In this document: in pieces, positions 22,868-34,531 of the stretch
Numbering within the stretch: position 1 is the first letter of the stretch
Layout: the number at the start of each line of letters is the position of its first letter
Assembly: GCF_003573695.1 (NCBI RefSeq)
Contig: NC_039358.1
Span: 99,076,117 to 99,140,116 of the forward strand
Origin: Papaver somniferum
Lineage: Eukaryota > Streptophyta > Magnoliopsida > Ranunculales > Papaveraceae
Length of the DNA: 64,000 nucleotides
Direction: 5' to 3'
Program-made: the position numbers and the translations under genes
Notes under the pieces: model-generated
What the model saw: only the letters and a program-made list of their open reading frames with translations
What the model was told of the DNA's origin: nothing
Database searches by the model: none

Positions 22868-24207
22868 AACAATGTACACGTTTGGGTGCGGTTAACAAAC
22901 CTAGAAGCGTACAGTCATTTGTGTATGACAAGCTAAGTTTTTGATCTAACGGTTGAGAAATATTAGCTTGAATCTAAATCAGGTTTTCATCTAATGGTGG
23001 ATATTGATTGCTTTGTAACTAAGGCAAAACCCTGATTTGAAAGACTATATAAGGGGACATCTAGCAACTCTGCAAAACTAATCCCCACACCTTACGTGTG
23101 CTACTAGTTTGCGTGCTAGAGTCGGTTCTCCTTTAACCTTTGGTTTTCTTCTTCTAAAACCAGGTTAACGACTTGAAGACTTCATTGGGATTGTGAAGCC
23201 AGACCGATACTACTTTTATCGTAGTTGTGTGATCTGATCTTGCATCTTCTATCGTAATAGTACAATCATATTGATTGGATAGAGATTGTTTGATTTCTCC
23301 GATAGGCAAGATATAAAATTAATCACAAACATCTTCGCCTCATTGTTTGTGATTCGACGACATCTTGTTTCGCTACCATACGATTACGATTGTTGTGAGG
23401 TGATTGATTAATCTAGGCTGTTCTTCGGGAATATAAGACCGGATTATCAATTGGTTCCTGTTCACCTTGATTATTATCAAAAGACGGAACAAAAACTTTA
23501 GAGTTTTCCTGTGGGAGACAGATTGATCCTTTAATAGACTTGTCTATGTGAGACAGATTTGTTTATTGTTAAAGCCTGCGATTTTGGGTCGTAGCAACTC
23601 TTAGTTATGGGTGAGATCAGCTAAGGGAATCAAGTGCGCAGTATCCTGCTGGGATCAGAGGCGTAGGGAGTACAACTGTAGCTTGGATCATTGGGAGACT
23701 GATTGGGGTTCAACTATAGTCTAGTCTGAAGTTAGCTTGGAGTAGTCTAGTGTCTGTAGCGGCTTAAGATAGTGTGTATTCAATCTGGACTAGGTCTCGG
23801 TATTTTTCTGCATTTGCGGTTTCCTCGTTAACAAAATTTCTGGTGTCTGTGTTATTTCAGTTTCCGCATTATATTGTTTATCTTTATAATTGAAATAATA
23901 CAGGTTGTGCGTGTAGATCATCAATTGGTATAATCCAACCTTTGGTTGTTTGATTGTCATTGATTGATCCTTGGACATTGGTCTTTGGTACCGTCCAAGT
24001 TATTCCTTGTGTTTGATTAGGACTCGCTGATTTCTATTAGCTTGAGTAAATCAAAACAAGAGAGAGATATTAAATCCTCGAGATACTTTTACCTAGATTG
24101 AGTCTGACTGTCTAGTTGATTCTCTAGAAAGTATTTCGAAGTTAGTCCATACATATTTCTAAGAGAAATATTGTGTGGTGTTGTTAGACCCCCGCTTTTT
24201 CACAGTT

Positions 24208-25099
24208 CATCCCTCTCTAAATCACACACAGACTGTGTTGCATGCTCACATTCACAGAACAATTGCACAATCCCCAAATCAGCATCACATCTGGATATTG
24301 ATTTCAATGAATATCAATACTAGAAGAAACATTATCAGTGAATGTCTCTACACTATGGTCTAGCATTTCAGAGTTACAAGATTCTGAAATTTCATTTTTA
24401 GAATTAACAACCTCCTCTAACATAACATCATCATCATCATCATCATAACAAGAATGCAAAGCCCTATTCAAAATCATAGTGTCTCTAGTCCATTCGTTTA
24501 CCACTAGAGTTGGTTCATTTTCAACATTAGTAGCCTGACTAGGAACATAAACACTATTTTCAAAATTTACTTCATTAGGGCTGAAAAACATTGCATTTTG
24601 AAATTCCCCCCTTCCTTCATTTTGTAAATGAATCAGATTCATCCTTAAGATCATATTAAGTTGTTCAATGGAAGGGGAGTCTTCAACAGTGGGTATCCTC
24701 ATTTCAGATGGGTATTCAGTACATGGTTGCACATGAGGGTCACTATAGAAAGGAATTTCAGAAACGTTGCTATATGGATTATCATGTAATACTTTCAATT
24801 CAAATCTAACATTATTTTGTTCGATGAGTTTGAGATTTTCCATCACAGAATGCATACAAGGGCTCATGGGAGTACAAAATTGTTCAACATCCCCTGGTGG
24901 TTGATGATGCATGTGTGAATAATCATTAGGGTTTGCATATTGAGGCTCAGGACCTAGAAAAGGTCCATAATAATCCCTATAATTATCAACACCATAGTCT
25001 AATGGAAACTCACAATGTGAAGCATGCTCATGTGCGAGTCCTCTAATGTGTTGTGCGATGATTTCTCATCCCTAATGCCAGTCCAAAATCCAGACATCT
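24208..25099 (-). pseudogene. E3 gag-position reading frame, frameshifted, unrecognised
   Basis: A likely ATG at 25099 (MSGFWTGIRDEKSSHNTLED) is the first frame downstream of the PBS. A frameshift occurs near 25040, after which an open frame runs from 24912 to 24304. The protein is acidic, with a D run at DDDDDDVMLEEVV and a helix-like LNMILRMNLIHLQNEG. No Cys knuckle or typical gag core is seen. Position suggests gag or a leader protein. The downstream part of the frame is cut by the Copia solo LTR, whose TSD is at 24203-24207; on the other side the frame of 12729-13430 may be its continuation. Family unknown. Confidence 0.45.
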
Positions 25100-25852
25100 T
25101 TTTTTTTTAGAAATAAAATGAAACGAATATATCCTAAATGCTACTAACAAATCCTAAACAGAGTGATGCATATAAGAATGTATAAAAACCACTAAAACTA
25201 AACGGTAAACACAATATACTAAACACAATTATTACTAGTAAAGAAAAATGACAAAAACTATTTTTTTACAATGTTGTTGTCGTAACAATGGCAGAGCTTC
25301 AAGGTCTATGAATCTTAAATTGGATTTCTATTGGACTACAGGAATAAAAATATAATTAACTAACGAGAGGCCAAGTCGTATTTGTTAACAAAATATGAAG
25401 CTCAGTCGTTTAAATCCAATATCAAACCATTCAGGTTAAGCAATGACAAAGATAGAGACGTCATTTGTTGTAGTGTTTAAGAAACTTACCCGGGTGCACA
25501 TCCGGCAGAAAACTATTCAGAACTGAATTTCTCTCTTTTCATTTGAATCTTTTGTTCTTATCTCTGTGCGGTAATTTCTCTAACATCAATCAACCAGTTG
25601 TGTGCACAGTTAAGCACCAAAGTGAATAGTACAGAACAAAGGCTACAAGACGGGCAAATTCCTAAGTGAAGAACAAAATTCAAAAGCTTTAGAATTAAAA
25701 ATATTTACAGTCAAATAACAACCTATGCACCTATTGGATAGAAACTACAAAACAAATGATGTAAATATGCCAAAAAGCTACAGGACAACTAAAATACAAG
25801 TTGTAGGAAAACAATTTCTAAAAACGCTAAAAATACAGACATCTATGAACAC
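25100..25852. other. E3 5' leader, left part
   Basis: A- and T-rich DNA without a gene between the gag-position frame and the Harbinger insertion. The frame at 25725-25961 crosses the Harbinger border and is spurious. Confidence 0.55.
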
Positions 25853-25958
25853 TAAGAGCGTCCACAATGGTACGATCATAACCAAAGATCAAAGACCAAA
25901 ACAAACGATCAAATTTGAGAGTAGTCTGGAGTGTGACGTTAAGGCAGTGGAGTATTTT

Positions 25959-26435
25959 TAGTCGAGCGGATGTATAATAAACGCTTGCATGTGGAGCGTT
26001 CATATAATCTTCGTCCCGAAGAGGCGTTGATATAGTTTACGCTCGTTGTGGGGCGTTGTTAAAGAATATGCTCGTTGTGGGGCGTTCATATAGTTAACGC
26101 TCGGAGAAGGGACATAGATATAATCTACGCCTGGTGTGGCGGACGGGTGAATCAACGCCTCATTCAGGCGTTAAGAATATCAACGCCTCATTTAGGCGGA
26201 CATATAATCAACGCCTCATTCGGGCGAACTTATAATCAACGCCTCACTCAGGCGGACATATAATCAACGCCTCACTCAGGCGTACGTATAATCAACGCCT
26301 CACACTGGCGGACGTATAATCAACGCCTCATTCAGGCGGACCTATAATCAACGCCTCATTCGGGCGAACTTATAATCAACGCCCGTTGTCTGGCGAATGT
26401 ATAATCAACGCCCCTTTGTCAGGCGTACGTATAGT
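25959..26435 (+). repeat. Left subterminal hairpin repeats of the Harbinger
   Basis: About 16 units of about 28-30 bases, mostly of the form ATAATCAACGCCTCATTCAG plus GCGGACGT. The units carry small inverted repeats (CGCC...GGCG, AACGC...GCGTT). They start about 100 bases inside the TIR. The right end carries the same kind of array in inverted order. Subterminal repeats often bind transposase or its Myb-like partner; here this is inference. Confidence 0.85.
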
Positions 26436-26439
26436 GTTG

Positions 26440-27552
26440 GACACAAATTAACACACGTATCGAGCACGTGTGGACAAAGAGAAACCACCACGTATAACAC
26501 ACGTGTTCACTTGGTGTTTACCCTAATCTTCTCCGTCTTCTTCTTTTCTTTTCTTTTCTTCTTTTCTTTTCTTTTCTACCTCCTGTTTACCTCCTGTTTG
26601 TTTCTACCGCCCACAAACACAACACATCACAGTAACTAGCAGGAAAAGAGAATAGAAAAAAAAACCAGATACTTGATGAATCCCGGTTAGAAAAGAGGTA
26701 TGTTTCTTTTTTCTTAATCACCTTTTTTTTATCCGTATTGTTGTATAATTTATTTAGGGTTTTATTTGTTAAAATTAGTTTATATTAAGATGGGTTTTAA
26801 AGAACAAATATGAATATGAAATTGATTAAATATAATTGGGTATGTGTGTTTTATGATTTTAGAGAATAATATGTATGTGAAGAAAACCAGTTTTGATGCT
26901 TATGTAAATTTGGTTAAAAGAAGTTTTAAAATAATTATAGAAGATCTAATTTGTGGGTGGAATAGATTTAAAAAATTTGGCTACTGTAAAAATTGGTAGT
27001 TATGTAGATTATGTGTGTTATATATGTAGAAGAGATGATTTGTACATATGTGAATATGGTTAAAAATAATTGAATTTGTATTGTTTTTTATTGAATTTGG
27101 AGGTGATTAATTTTAGTTGTTTTTTGGTTTATTTTTGATGTTCATGTGAATTAGGCTAAAAGATTTTATGAAATTTTGTCAAATATGTACAACACTTAAT
27201 TTGTGGGTTATATAGATTAATATGTGTTTTACAATTCACGTGGTTATGCCAAAAATTGTAGTTATGTACATTTTGTGTGTTACATATGTAGAAGACTAAT
27301 TTATATGTATGGAATTGATTTTTTAGTGATTTTTATGGAATCTTGAAGTGATTAAATTGGGTTGTGGAATGTTGAAAGGATTTTCAAAATGCATCGGTGA
27401 CGATTTAATTTGTATTCGTAGAATTATAGATTTTGGAATTGATATAGTTTGTGTTAAGGATTTTTATAGTATTTGGAATATAAATGGTGTGGACTAATAA
27501 AAAAAGAAATGGCGCGGGTTGGTCTAATTGCATCTATCTTGTGTGTGCATAG
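26440..27552 (+). promoter_or_regulatory. 5' region and UTR intron of the Harbinger PMD gene
   Basis: A pyrimidine tract of CTTTT/CTTCT units (26530-26580) marks a likely 5' UTR. A donor GTATGT starts at 26698 and the acceptor GTGCATAG ends at 27552, directly before ATG 27553. The intron is about 855 bases, AT-rich and free of genes, as expected for a plant 5' UTR intron. A clear TATA box was not identified. Confidence 0.55.
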
Positions 27553-29669
27553 ATGTTGAACAAATTCACATCGCGGTTCAATGGTCGCATGAAGACGAAC
27601 AAGAAACAAAAATCTGTAGCCGAAGAGGATTATAACTTAATCGCTACTGGTACAATTAAGGAGGTTGATATTCCCCGGTTAGGGAGGTTTCCTATACTGC
27701 AAGATGATAAACCGCACGCTACTACGGACATCACATTTACAGGGGAGCACAAATTGAAGTATCAACATCGTGGATCTTTGGCATCGGTAATTCATCACTA
27801 TCAAACTATTTCACAACACTGTCCTAGAGCTAAATATATTATTGAAAAAGCGGGATGGCAAAATTTACTGGACATACAATGTAGCGAAACCAACCATTCA
27901 ATGGTTGATTATATTGCTGAGCGGTTTTGGGATACAACAAACACTTTTCACTTCCCATTTGGTGAGATGGGATTCACCCCCTAGATTGGCTCATGTTGAC
28001 TGGACTGAGTATCGGTGATGGGCCTGATGTTCCTTATGATTCGGGGAAGTACCAATTTGAACATGTTCGTGAGCATATCTTTCCGGATATCCAAGATGTC
28101 ACGCTCTCCGAAAGCACCGTCGTGGGTTTCAAATTCAATTACAATTAAATATTTAAGGTCATATTTCTTCGAAGACAAGTTGGTTGCGGCTGAAAATGAT
28201 AGCACCCTTGCTCATAGAGTAGCAATTGCCTTTTTCATGTATGTTTTGGGACATTTTTTCTTTTCTAATGCAAAGACTTATATTGATGCTGGATGGTTAG
28301 CTGCTTTTGAAAATCTTGATGTAGTATCCACGTTGACTGGGGTGGTGCTGCGTTTTCGAAATTGTATGCGGCACTCCGTTTATCTGGGAGGAGACAGAAG
28401 GCACTATGTGGTCCATTCCAAGTATTAGAGGTATTCTTTCAATCTAGTTATTTTTCCTCTCATTGTTTATTTTGTTGCTAAGTTATTAAATTGGCTAATT
28501 TTGGATGAGTAGTTTTGGGGGTATGAATACCTGGGCATATGTCGACCAGAAATCCCAGAGGCGAGTACAGAACAAAAATGGCCCGTATCTTCTAAATGGA
28601 ATGTACCGAAGAATACAAATGATATTTTCCGTTGTAGGGATTTACTAAGTAAGCTTACTGCTGAACAAGTGACATGGCGACCATGGGAATCATACAGAGA
28701 AGTTCTTGCATCTGATATGGGATGCACGGCTACGCGGCTATCAGACTCGAGATATATATTTCTTACATGGGCATTGTGAGTTAATTTGTAAATTTTATTA
28801 TATAACATACTTTTTTTCTATATAACATACTATATAACATACTTTTTTCCTATATAACATACTTACTAAATTCTTATTCCCTTTCTAACTGTACAGCACA
28901 ACATGTATCTTGGTGAAAGGTGTTGGCGGCAAAACCATTGTACTTTCGCTGTTCCTATAAGACTACACACAGTTATAGGGGATATTGGCAATATTCAAGC
29001 CGAACGCCTAAAAAAAGAAGGTTTGGTCGATGCAACAGAGATAGTGCAAGTTGTTAAAGATTATGATATATATTTACAATACTGGACAATGGTAACCAAC
29101 TCCAAAGATTACGTGACTCATCCTATTTGGGAAGCCCAAACATATGGGTATGTCGGTGACTTGTATACGGTCCCAATTGAACAACCTGTTGAACATGTAC
29201 ATATCCCTCCTCCACATCTATTATCCCACGTAAGTGTACTTTCGACTTTTTATTGTACGTTCGATTTTTGTTGGTATATTTGTACTTATATATTTTATTT
29301 TTTCTTCACAGCATGAAGCTTACACATTATTTCAAGAAAATGCTGATTTTAATCAACAATTTCGCGAATTTACATTAAAACAAACGAAGGAGAGGATGGA
29401 CGTTATCATGTCGAAAGAAGCAGAAATACAAAGGCTAAATAATGCGAACGTTGATTTGCAGCAACAACTATCTCTTTTCCGTATGCCGCACACTGTCCAA
29501 CCTCAGCTTGGATACGGTTCTTTTCCCAAACCCTGCCATCACAAGTTTGGAGTGGTATGAATCAGGGATCAGCTTCAACAATGTCATCAGTCAATACCAA
29601 TCCGAGAACGCACATGCCTTTTTGGCACCAAGATCGTCCACTTCGGATAATGATAATATGAAGGGTTAA
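27553..29669 (+). pseudogene. Plant mobile domain (PMD, aminotransferase-like) gene in the Harbinger
   Basis: ATG at 27553 (MLNKFTSRFNG). PMD features (PF10536): IIEKAGWQNLLDI, then RFWDTTNTFHFPFGEMGFTP and, in the next frame, LDWLMLTGLSIGDG, followed by AIAFFMYVLGHFFF and IDAGWLAAFENLD. Introns are 28431-28512 (exact in frame: ...FQVLE / FWGYEYLG...), one from about 28776 to 28900, and 29230-29311 (phase 0). The tail EIQRLNNANVDLQQQLSLF is coiled-coil like. Single-base frame breaks are seen at a C5 run (about 27979), near 28135, near 28335, at the third exon and at a C run near 29530. PMD proteins such as MAIN act in the nucleus in gene and transposon silencing; a TE-borne role is unknown. 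No canonical transposition function is known for PMD. Confidence 0.8.
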
Positions 29670-29973
29670 TTTGTTATGACTATTTAGATGAACTGTCTTT
29701 GGAGTTATCTTTTCTTATCTTATATAGTATAGTCATATCATATATAGTATAGTCTAATCATATATAGTATTGTCATATCAGGTCACTGACAAACAGATTT
29801 TTTTTTTTTTGAAAACACATTTGCGTGAACCCAAAAAAATATCTATTTTTGGTTTTTTTAATGCTCTTGAAAATGGGTTATAAATTAAAGACTGGTTTCA
29901 CTCAATATATGAATAACAATACATCTCTTCTGCTTCATATAGCAATGGAACAATATGAGAAAACCGCTCATTA

Positions 29974-31253
29974 TTGCTCTTCTGTTTCTTCTTCATCTCT
30001 TCTTCTAATAGTAGTTTTTATTCCTCTGATGATGATGCAATAGCAATTATGCAAAATAACATGGCCGTTAGTTTGGGAGTCCTTGTTACAAATTCAAAAT
30101 GGCCTCAAACTCGTATCAGAATACCAAGAGATCGTGAGTCAGGGGCTGAACTTCTATGGAACGACTATTTCTCTCCGTACCCAAACCAACCACCCAATGT
30201 TTTTCGCAGAAGATTTAGAATGCGTCGACAATTGTTTAACCGGATAGTGGAAGGTGTTACCAATGCAAACAGATATTTTGTTCAAAAGCCCGATGCTTGT
30301 GGAGTTTTAGGATTAAACCCTCATCAAAAAGTAACAGCAGCAGTACGAATGTTAGCTTACGGATGTGCGGCAGATGCAATAGACGAGTACTTACGCATAG
30401 GAGAAACAACTGTTGGAAGCTACTCGTAGGTTCTGTAAGACGATTGTGAATTTGTATGGGAAAGAATATTTGCGTGAACCAACGGCTGGTGATATTGAAC
30501 TGTTGCTCAAGCAAAACAAAGACCGGGGATTTCCTGGGATGCTGGGTAGTCTAGATTGCATGCATTGGAAATGGGATAAATGTCCGTCGGCAGAATCTGG
30601 GGCTTACACCGCGTATAAAGGGAGCGAAAGTATCGTGTTGGAGGCAGTGGTGTCGTATGACCTATGGTTTTGGCATGCTTTTTTTGGTATGCCCGGTTCT
30701 AACAACGATATTAATGTTATGAACCGTTCATATGTTTTTCGAAGTCTTGTAACAGGAAAAGCACCGCCGGTGAGCTATGAGGTGAACGGACATTCATATG
30801 ATATGCCGTATTATCTAGGTGATGGAATATACCCAGAGATTCCTACTATTATTACGGCCATTAAACATCCGGGGTAGGAAAAAGGAAATATTTTCATCGA
30901 TGCAAGAGGGTGCAAGAAAAGATGTTGAACGGGGATTTGGTGTACTTCAACAACAATTTGGAATCATCAAACAACCTGCAAGAATGTGGAATCCAGATGT
31001 GCTTGCCTATATCATGAAAACTTGTATTATCTTACATAATATGATAGTCGAGGATGAGCGTCTACCCGGTGACTGGCCACATGTTTATGAACAACGTAGC
31101 AACGCAGCACCGGTTAATATATTAAGAGGCAATAGTGACGAGTTTTCCCAAATTAGAGCTCAGCAACGCCGATGTGCAATGCGTAACAAAGATGCACATA
31201 TTCGCTTGCGTGATGACTTGATCGAATATATATGGGCAGAATATGGGAATTAA
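29974..31253 (+). pseudogene. PIF/Harbinger DDE transposase (DDE_Tnp_4), two frameshifts
   Basis: Three open pieces (29974-30429, 30413-30877, 30819-31253) line up as one protein of about 400 residues with frame breaks near 30411 and near 30870. The N-terminus has FRRRFRMRRQLFNRIVEGV and KVTAAVRMLAYG, typical of the plant family. The catalytic triad is visible: D in GSLDCMHWKW, D in PGSNNDINVM, E in ARKDVERGFGVLQ. The end has YIMKTCIILHNMIVEDER. The enzyme cuts and joins DNA at the TIRs and makes 3-base TWA target copies, in agreement with the flanking TAA. It normally works with the Myb/SANT-like partner on the opposite strand here. An upstream in-frame ATG is at about 30049. The frame breaks make it non-functional. 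Confidence 0.9.
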
Positions 31254-31504
31254 AAATTGTCGTTTGTCATTTCCTTTCTATTATCTCTTTGTATGTAAAC
31301 ATCCTCAAGTTTTAATTAAGGTCGTATGTTTCAAAAAAGTAGAAATTTAATTCAAATCAACGGAAGTAAATTTAAAATCCAAAAATTACATAATAATAAT
31401 GCTAATTGTTCAGATACTAAGAAATTTAAATATAATAATACTAATAATACTACTAATCACTAAATAGGAGAAATAATTAAGGTTTGAACTATTCCGCCTT
31501 TGTG

Positions 31505-32452
31505 TTAAGATTGGTTTCTTTTATTCCGAACTATGTCCGCCCTGCGAAGTCGGAAGTACTCTTGTTGTACAGGTTCCATTTTTTCAAGATCCATCATAAT
31601 GATGCGAAATTCTTCGTCTTCAGCTTGCTTGGCTATTTTTGCAGCATGTTCAGCTTGTTTTGCTGCAAACTCTGCTGCTCTTTGTTCCATCTTGAATCTT
31701 GATTGTGCTTGGTAATGAGTATTGAAATTTTGTTGTTCTTTAATAATTATTCCCATCAATTCCTCTTGGTGACGGATTTCTCTCTCCCTGTTTTCTTCAA
31801 TCTTTTTGCTGCTTTTTTCCCCATCTTACGAAGATATGTGTTCTCTATGTCTCCCCCATCTGTGTCGTTACCGGTCTCTCCTTGAGTTGTTGTTTGCGGT
31901 CCTTCATCATCTTCCTCGTTATTCTCATAAGTGTCCAAATCATGCGTCGTATCGAATACAAAAGTCGATCGTCGATTATATTTTATATTTTCTAACACAA
32001 CTTGGTAGCACTCTTCGTGCTTAAATTTTTTTCCCATCGTTGCATTCCTTGAACCTCTTGTTAACTTCTTCAAGCTGTTAATGTTTTTAAAAACACTTAA
32101 GTACATGGGCGCTTATTAAATATTAGAAAACAATGGTTGGAAAAATCAAGAATGCTTACCTTCTTTTCAGGACCCCATCCAGTATGATATTCACCTTCAC
32201 TTCTGCCTCTTTTGCCGAAAATAACGCCACATCTTTACTTATTCCCTGATATCGTTTTTGCCAAGAACTCCAAGACCGCTCTGGATTATTAGGTAAATGA
32301 AGTTCAATATCATCCTTGATACGAGTCCACAACGTCGCCTCTGATTGATCAGCTCCAACACTAGAATCTTTAGATATAGATAAATGAATTTTACACATTG
32401 TTACATCTTCGATTGTCGTAAAATTTGGACCTCGTGCTACTCTTGGTGCCAT
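31505..32452 (-). pseudogene. Harbinger Myb/SANT-like protein with NAM-associated C-terminus
   Basis: ATG at 32452-32450 (MAPRVARGPNFTTIEDVTMC). Exon 1 runs 32452-32160, with a donor GTAAGC at 32159; the acceptor before 32074 opens exon 2, which reads to 31505. A frameshift lies near 31790. The first domain is Trp-containing and SANT/Myb-like (TLWTRIKDDIE, SWSSWQKRYQGISKDV), as in the plant Harbinger ORF1 and glutathione-transferase-T3-like annotations. The end (EFRIIMMDLEKMEPVQQEYF) matches the NAM-associated pattern. In the superfamily this protein binds subterminal DNA and brings the transposase into the nucleus. It is convergent with the transposase; their 3' ends are about 250 bases apart. 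Confidence 0.8.
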
Positions 32453-32751
32453 TGTAAGCGAATCCGTGAAAATTTTCCAACTGATTTGAAAGCAGAAACA
32501 ATATTTCTTCTTATTGGTGTGGATAGTTTGAAGTATTAGTCGTGGGAAAATGTCACAGGATCTCATGTGTATTTATAGGTGTATATATGCGAAAAAACCG
32601 AAATGTCTTCCAAACTTTCCAACGTTCCAAATTATCCAACGTTCCATTTTCTTCAACGTTCCATTTTCTTCAACGGTCGAATTACCAACGGTATAAAAAA
32701 ATTTCAAAATCAATTTTGTCTAAGAATTTTTTTTTTTTTTTTTTTAAACTC

Positions 32752-33215
32752 AAGCTTGGGGCGTTAACTATATAAACGCCTGGCGTGGGGCGTTAACTAT
32801 ATCAACGCCGGGATGGGGCGTTAATTATATCACCGCCTGGCATGGGGCGTTAATTATATCACCGCCTGTCTGGGGCGTTAACTATATAAACGCCTGGCGT
32901 GAGGCGTTAACTATATCAACGCCTGAATGGGACGTACACTTTATCAACGCCTGGCGTGGGGCGTTAAGAATATCAACGCCGGACTGGGGCGTTTGTATAA
33001 TCTTCGTCTGAATGGGGCGTTCATTTTATTAACGCCTGACGTGGGGCGTAAACTTTATCAACGTCCCAACGGGCGAACATTTTATCAACGCCTGAACCGG
33101 GCGTAACTTATATAAACGCCTCTTTATGGGGCGGTGACTTTACGTACGTTTCACAACAGGCGTACATTATATATACGCCCGATGCCGAACGGTGATTATA
33201 CCTCCGCTCCACTAT
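32752..33215 (-). repeat. Right subterminal hairpin repeats of the Harbinger
   Basis: About 15 units of 27-30 bases with GGGGCGTTAACTATATCAAC and GCCTGG. On the minus strand they read like the left-end units, so the two ends carry inverted arrays. Several units can fold by GGGGCGTT/AACGCC pairing. A T-run lies just left (32728-32746). Confidence 0.85.
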
Positions 33216-33354
33216 ATATAGTTTTGGTCTTGGTCCCAGACCAAATATGGTCTGGAATTTGGTTTTGGTCCAGATTTTAGTCTTTACTCCGTCCCGTTGC
33301 GTCTCCTCCCTGGATCATAATTATAGGTTTACTCGTCCATTGCATTTGCTCTAA

Positions 33355-34505
33355 GGGATCAAAATGAAATCTAAAGTCAAAGAAAAACAAGAGGACAATT
33401 CTAACTATGTACAATACTAATATTATATTAACCAGTAACTACCTATTAAACAAATGCTACATAAAGACATTCTATTACTCACAGGACTATCAATATCTAC
33501 GGCATGCTGTTACTTTCTATGCTATCTATATACAGACTAATTAGCTATAGGACAAAACAAAGAACAACTAACTTATGCTAGTATATGTTCAACTACTAAT
33601 ATGCATTAAGTGGGAAAGAAAGACAGCAAGATGCAACTAATTGATTGAAAATGAAATGATAAAACAAAAACTGAAAACTACAGATAGATTAACAAAGACT
33701 GAAAACTACAGATTAAACTAGAACTATAACTAAGCTACAGGCTGCAGAAGTATATGACTAAGTTACATTACAAAGCAAAAATCACAACCTAAAACCATTC
33801 AAACCTACAGGACCAAATATGACTGAACTTACTGATAGGGTTACAGGTTGTAAAGGACTAAGCTAATCTAAGAACAGTGAAATACAAAATGTAAGCAAGA
33901 TTACAATTTAAACTAGAAAGGAAAATCAGTACTAGCGGTTTTATATTTTTATTTTCAAAATGTAGAAACTAACAAAAAGACAAAGATATAAATGCAAATC
34001 CTAACTACAATCCACTAGCAATATCCACAGTTAGGCACCAAAATGAAAACTAAAATCTATGGACGGGACAAAGAAAATAAAAAGAAAATCAATGCCTAAA
34101 TGAAATCTAACTAAAATACAAAATCAAAAGACTACAGTATAAAGATTATATAAACTATAACACGAATTTAACACCTGGACCTATAAATCCTAGACTTCTA
34201 AATGGTATTAACAAATAAGCATGGACCATACAACAAATGAAAGTATCCCAAATGACTCTAAGAAAGTAACTGAACAAACCCAAAAGTTATAGGACCAAGG
34301 CAATTAACCCAAAATACAAATTCAGTACTTGAGTGCAATGAAATAAACAAACAAGATGTTACAACTTCAGAAGAACTCAAGAAGAATTTAGGTAAAGAAT
34401 GAATAAATACCAGCAATTTTTTTATTTTTATTTAAATGAAACCGAAGAATATATACAATCCTAACTAAAAAAAAGCACTAAAAATTTAACCACACCGCTA
34501 CCGAG
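33355..34505 (-). other. E3 5' leader, right part
   Basis: About 1.15 kb of A-rich DNA between the PBS and the Harbinger. No open frame with protein features is seen on either strand. Confidence 0.6.
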
Positions 34506-34523
34506 TCCCGGCAGCGGCGCCAA
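34506..34523 (-). promoter_or_regulatory. E3 primer binding site
   Basis: On the minus strand TGGCGCCGCTGCCGGGAC follows the LTR end CTACCA after eight bases (A/T run). This string is the common Athila/Tat-type PBS of plant Gypsy elements. Confidence 0.8.
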
Positions 34524-34531
34524 AAAAACTT

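Larger units (their letters stand above)
13436..24202 (+). mobile_element. Copia-type solo LTR (L1), split by E5
   Basis: It starts TGTTAGAGCACTGCTCGG and ends CCCCCGCTTTTTCA. Both flanks carry CAGTT (13431-13435 and 24203-24207), so this is a solo LTR with intact target duplication. Without E5 (14503-22867) and one AACAA copy, the LTR is about 2.4 kb. It belongs to the same family as the array at 47879-64000. A TATATAAG box is at 23046-23053. Short frames in it have no protein features. Confidence 0.9.
25856..33351 (+). mobile_element. PIF/Harbinger DNA transposon carrying a PMD gene (7.5 kb)
   Basis: Ends: the left reads GAGCGTCCACAATGG from 25856; the right, on the minus strand, reads GAGCAAATGCAATGG from 33351. 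Both are flanked by the 3-base target copy TAA (25853-25855 and 33352-33354), as in PIF/Harbinger. Inside are subterminal hairpin repeats at both ends, a PMD gene (plus), a DDE transposase (plus) and a Myb/SANT-like gene (minus). The transposase and Myb-like pair is the normal two-gene set of this superfamily; the PMD gene is extra. It is inserted in the 5' leader of E3. All three genes have frameshifts, so this copy is probably inactive. Confidence 0.9.

Noticed and set aside
26530..26640. Frame with a run of Phe/Ser at 26397-26639
   Set aside because: Translation of a CTTTT microsatellite in the leader of the Harbinger PMD gene.
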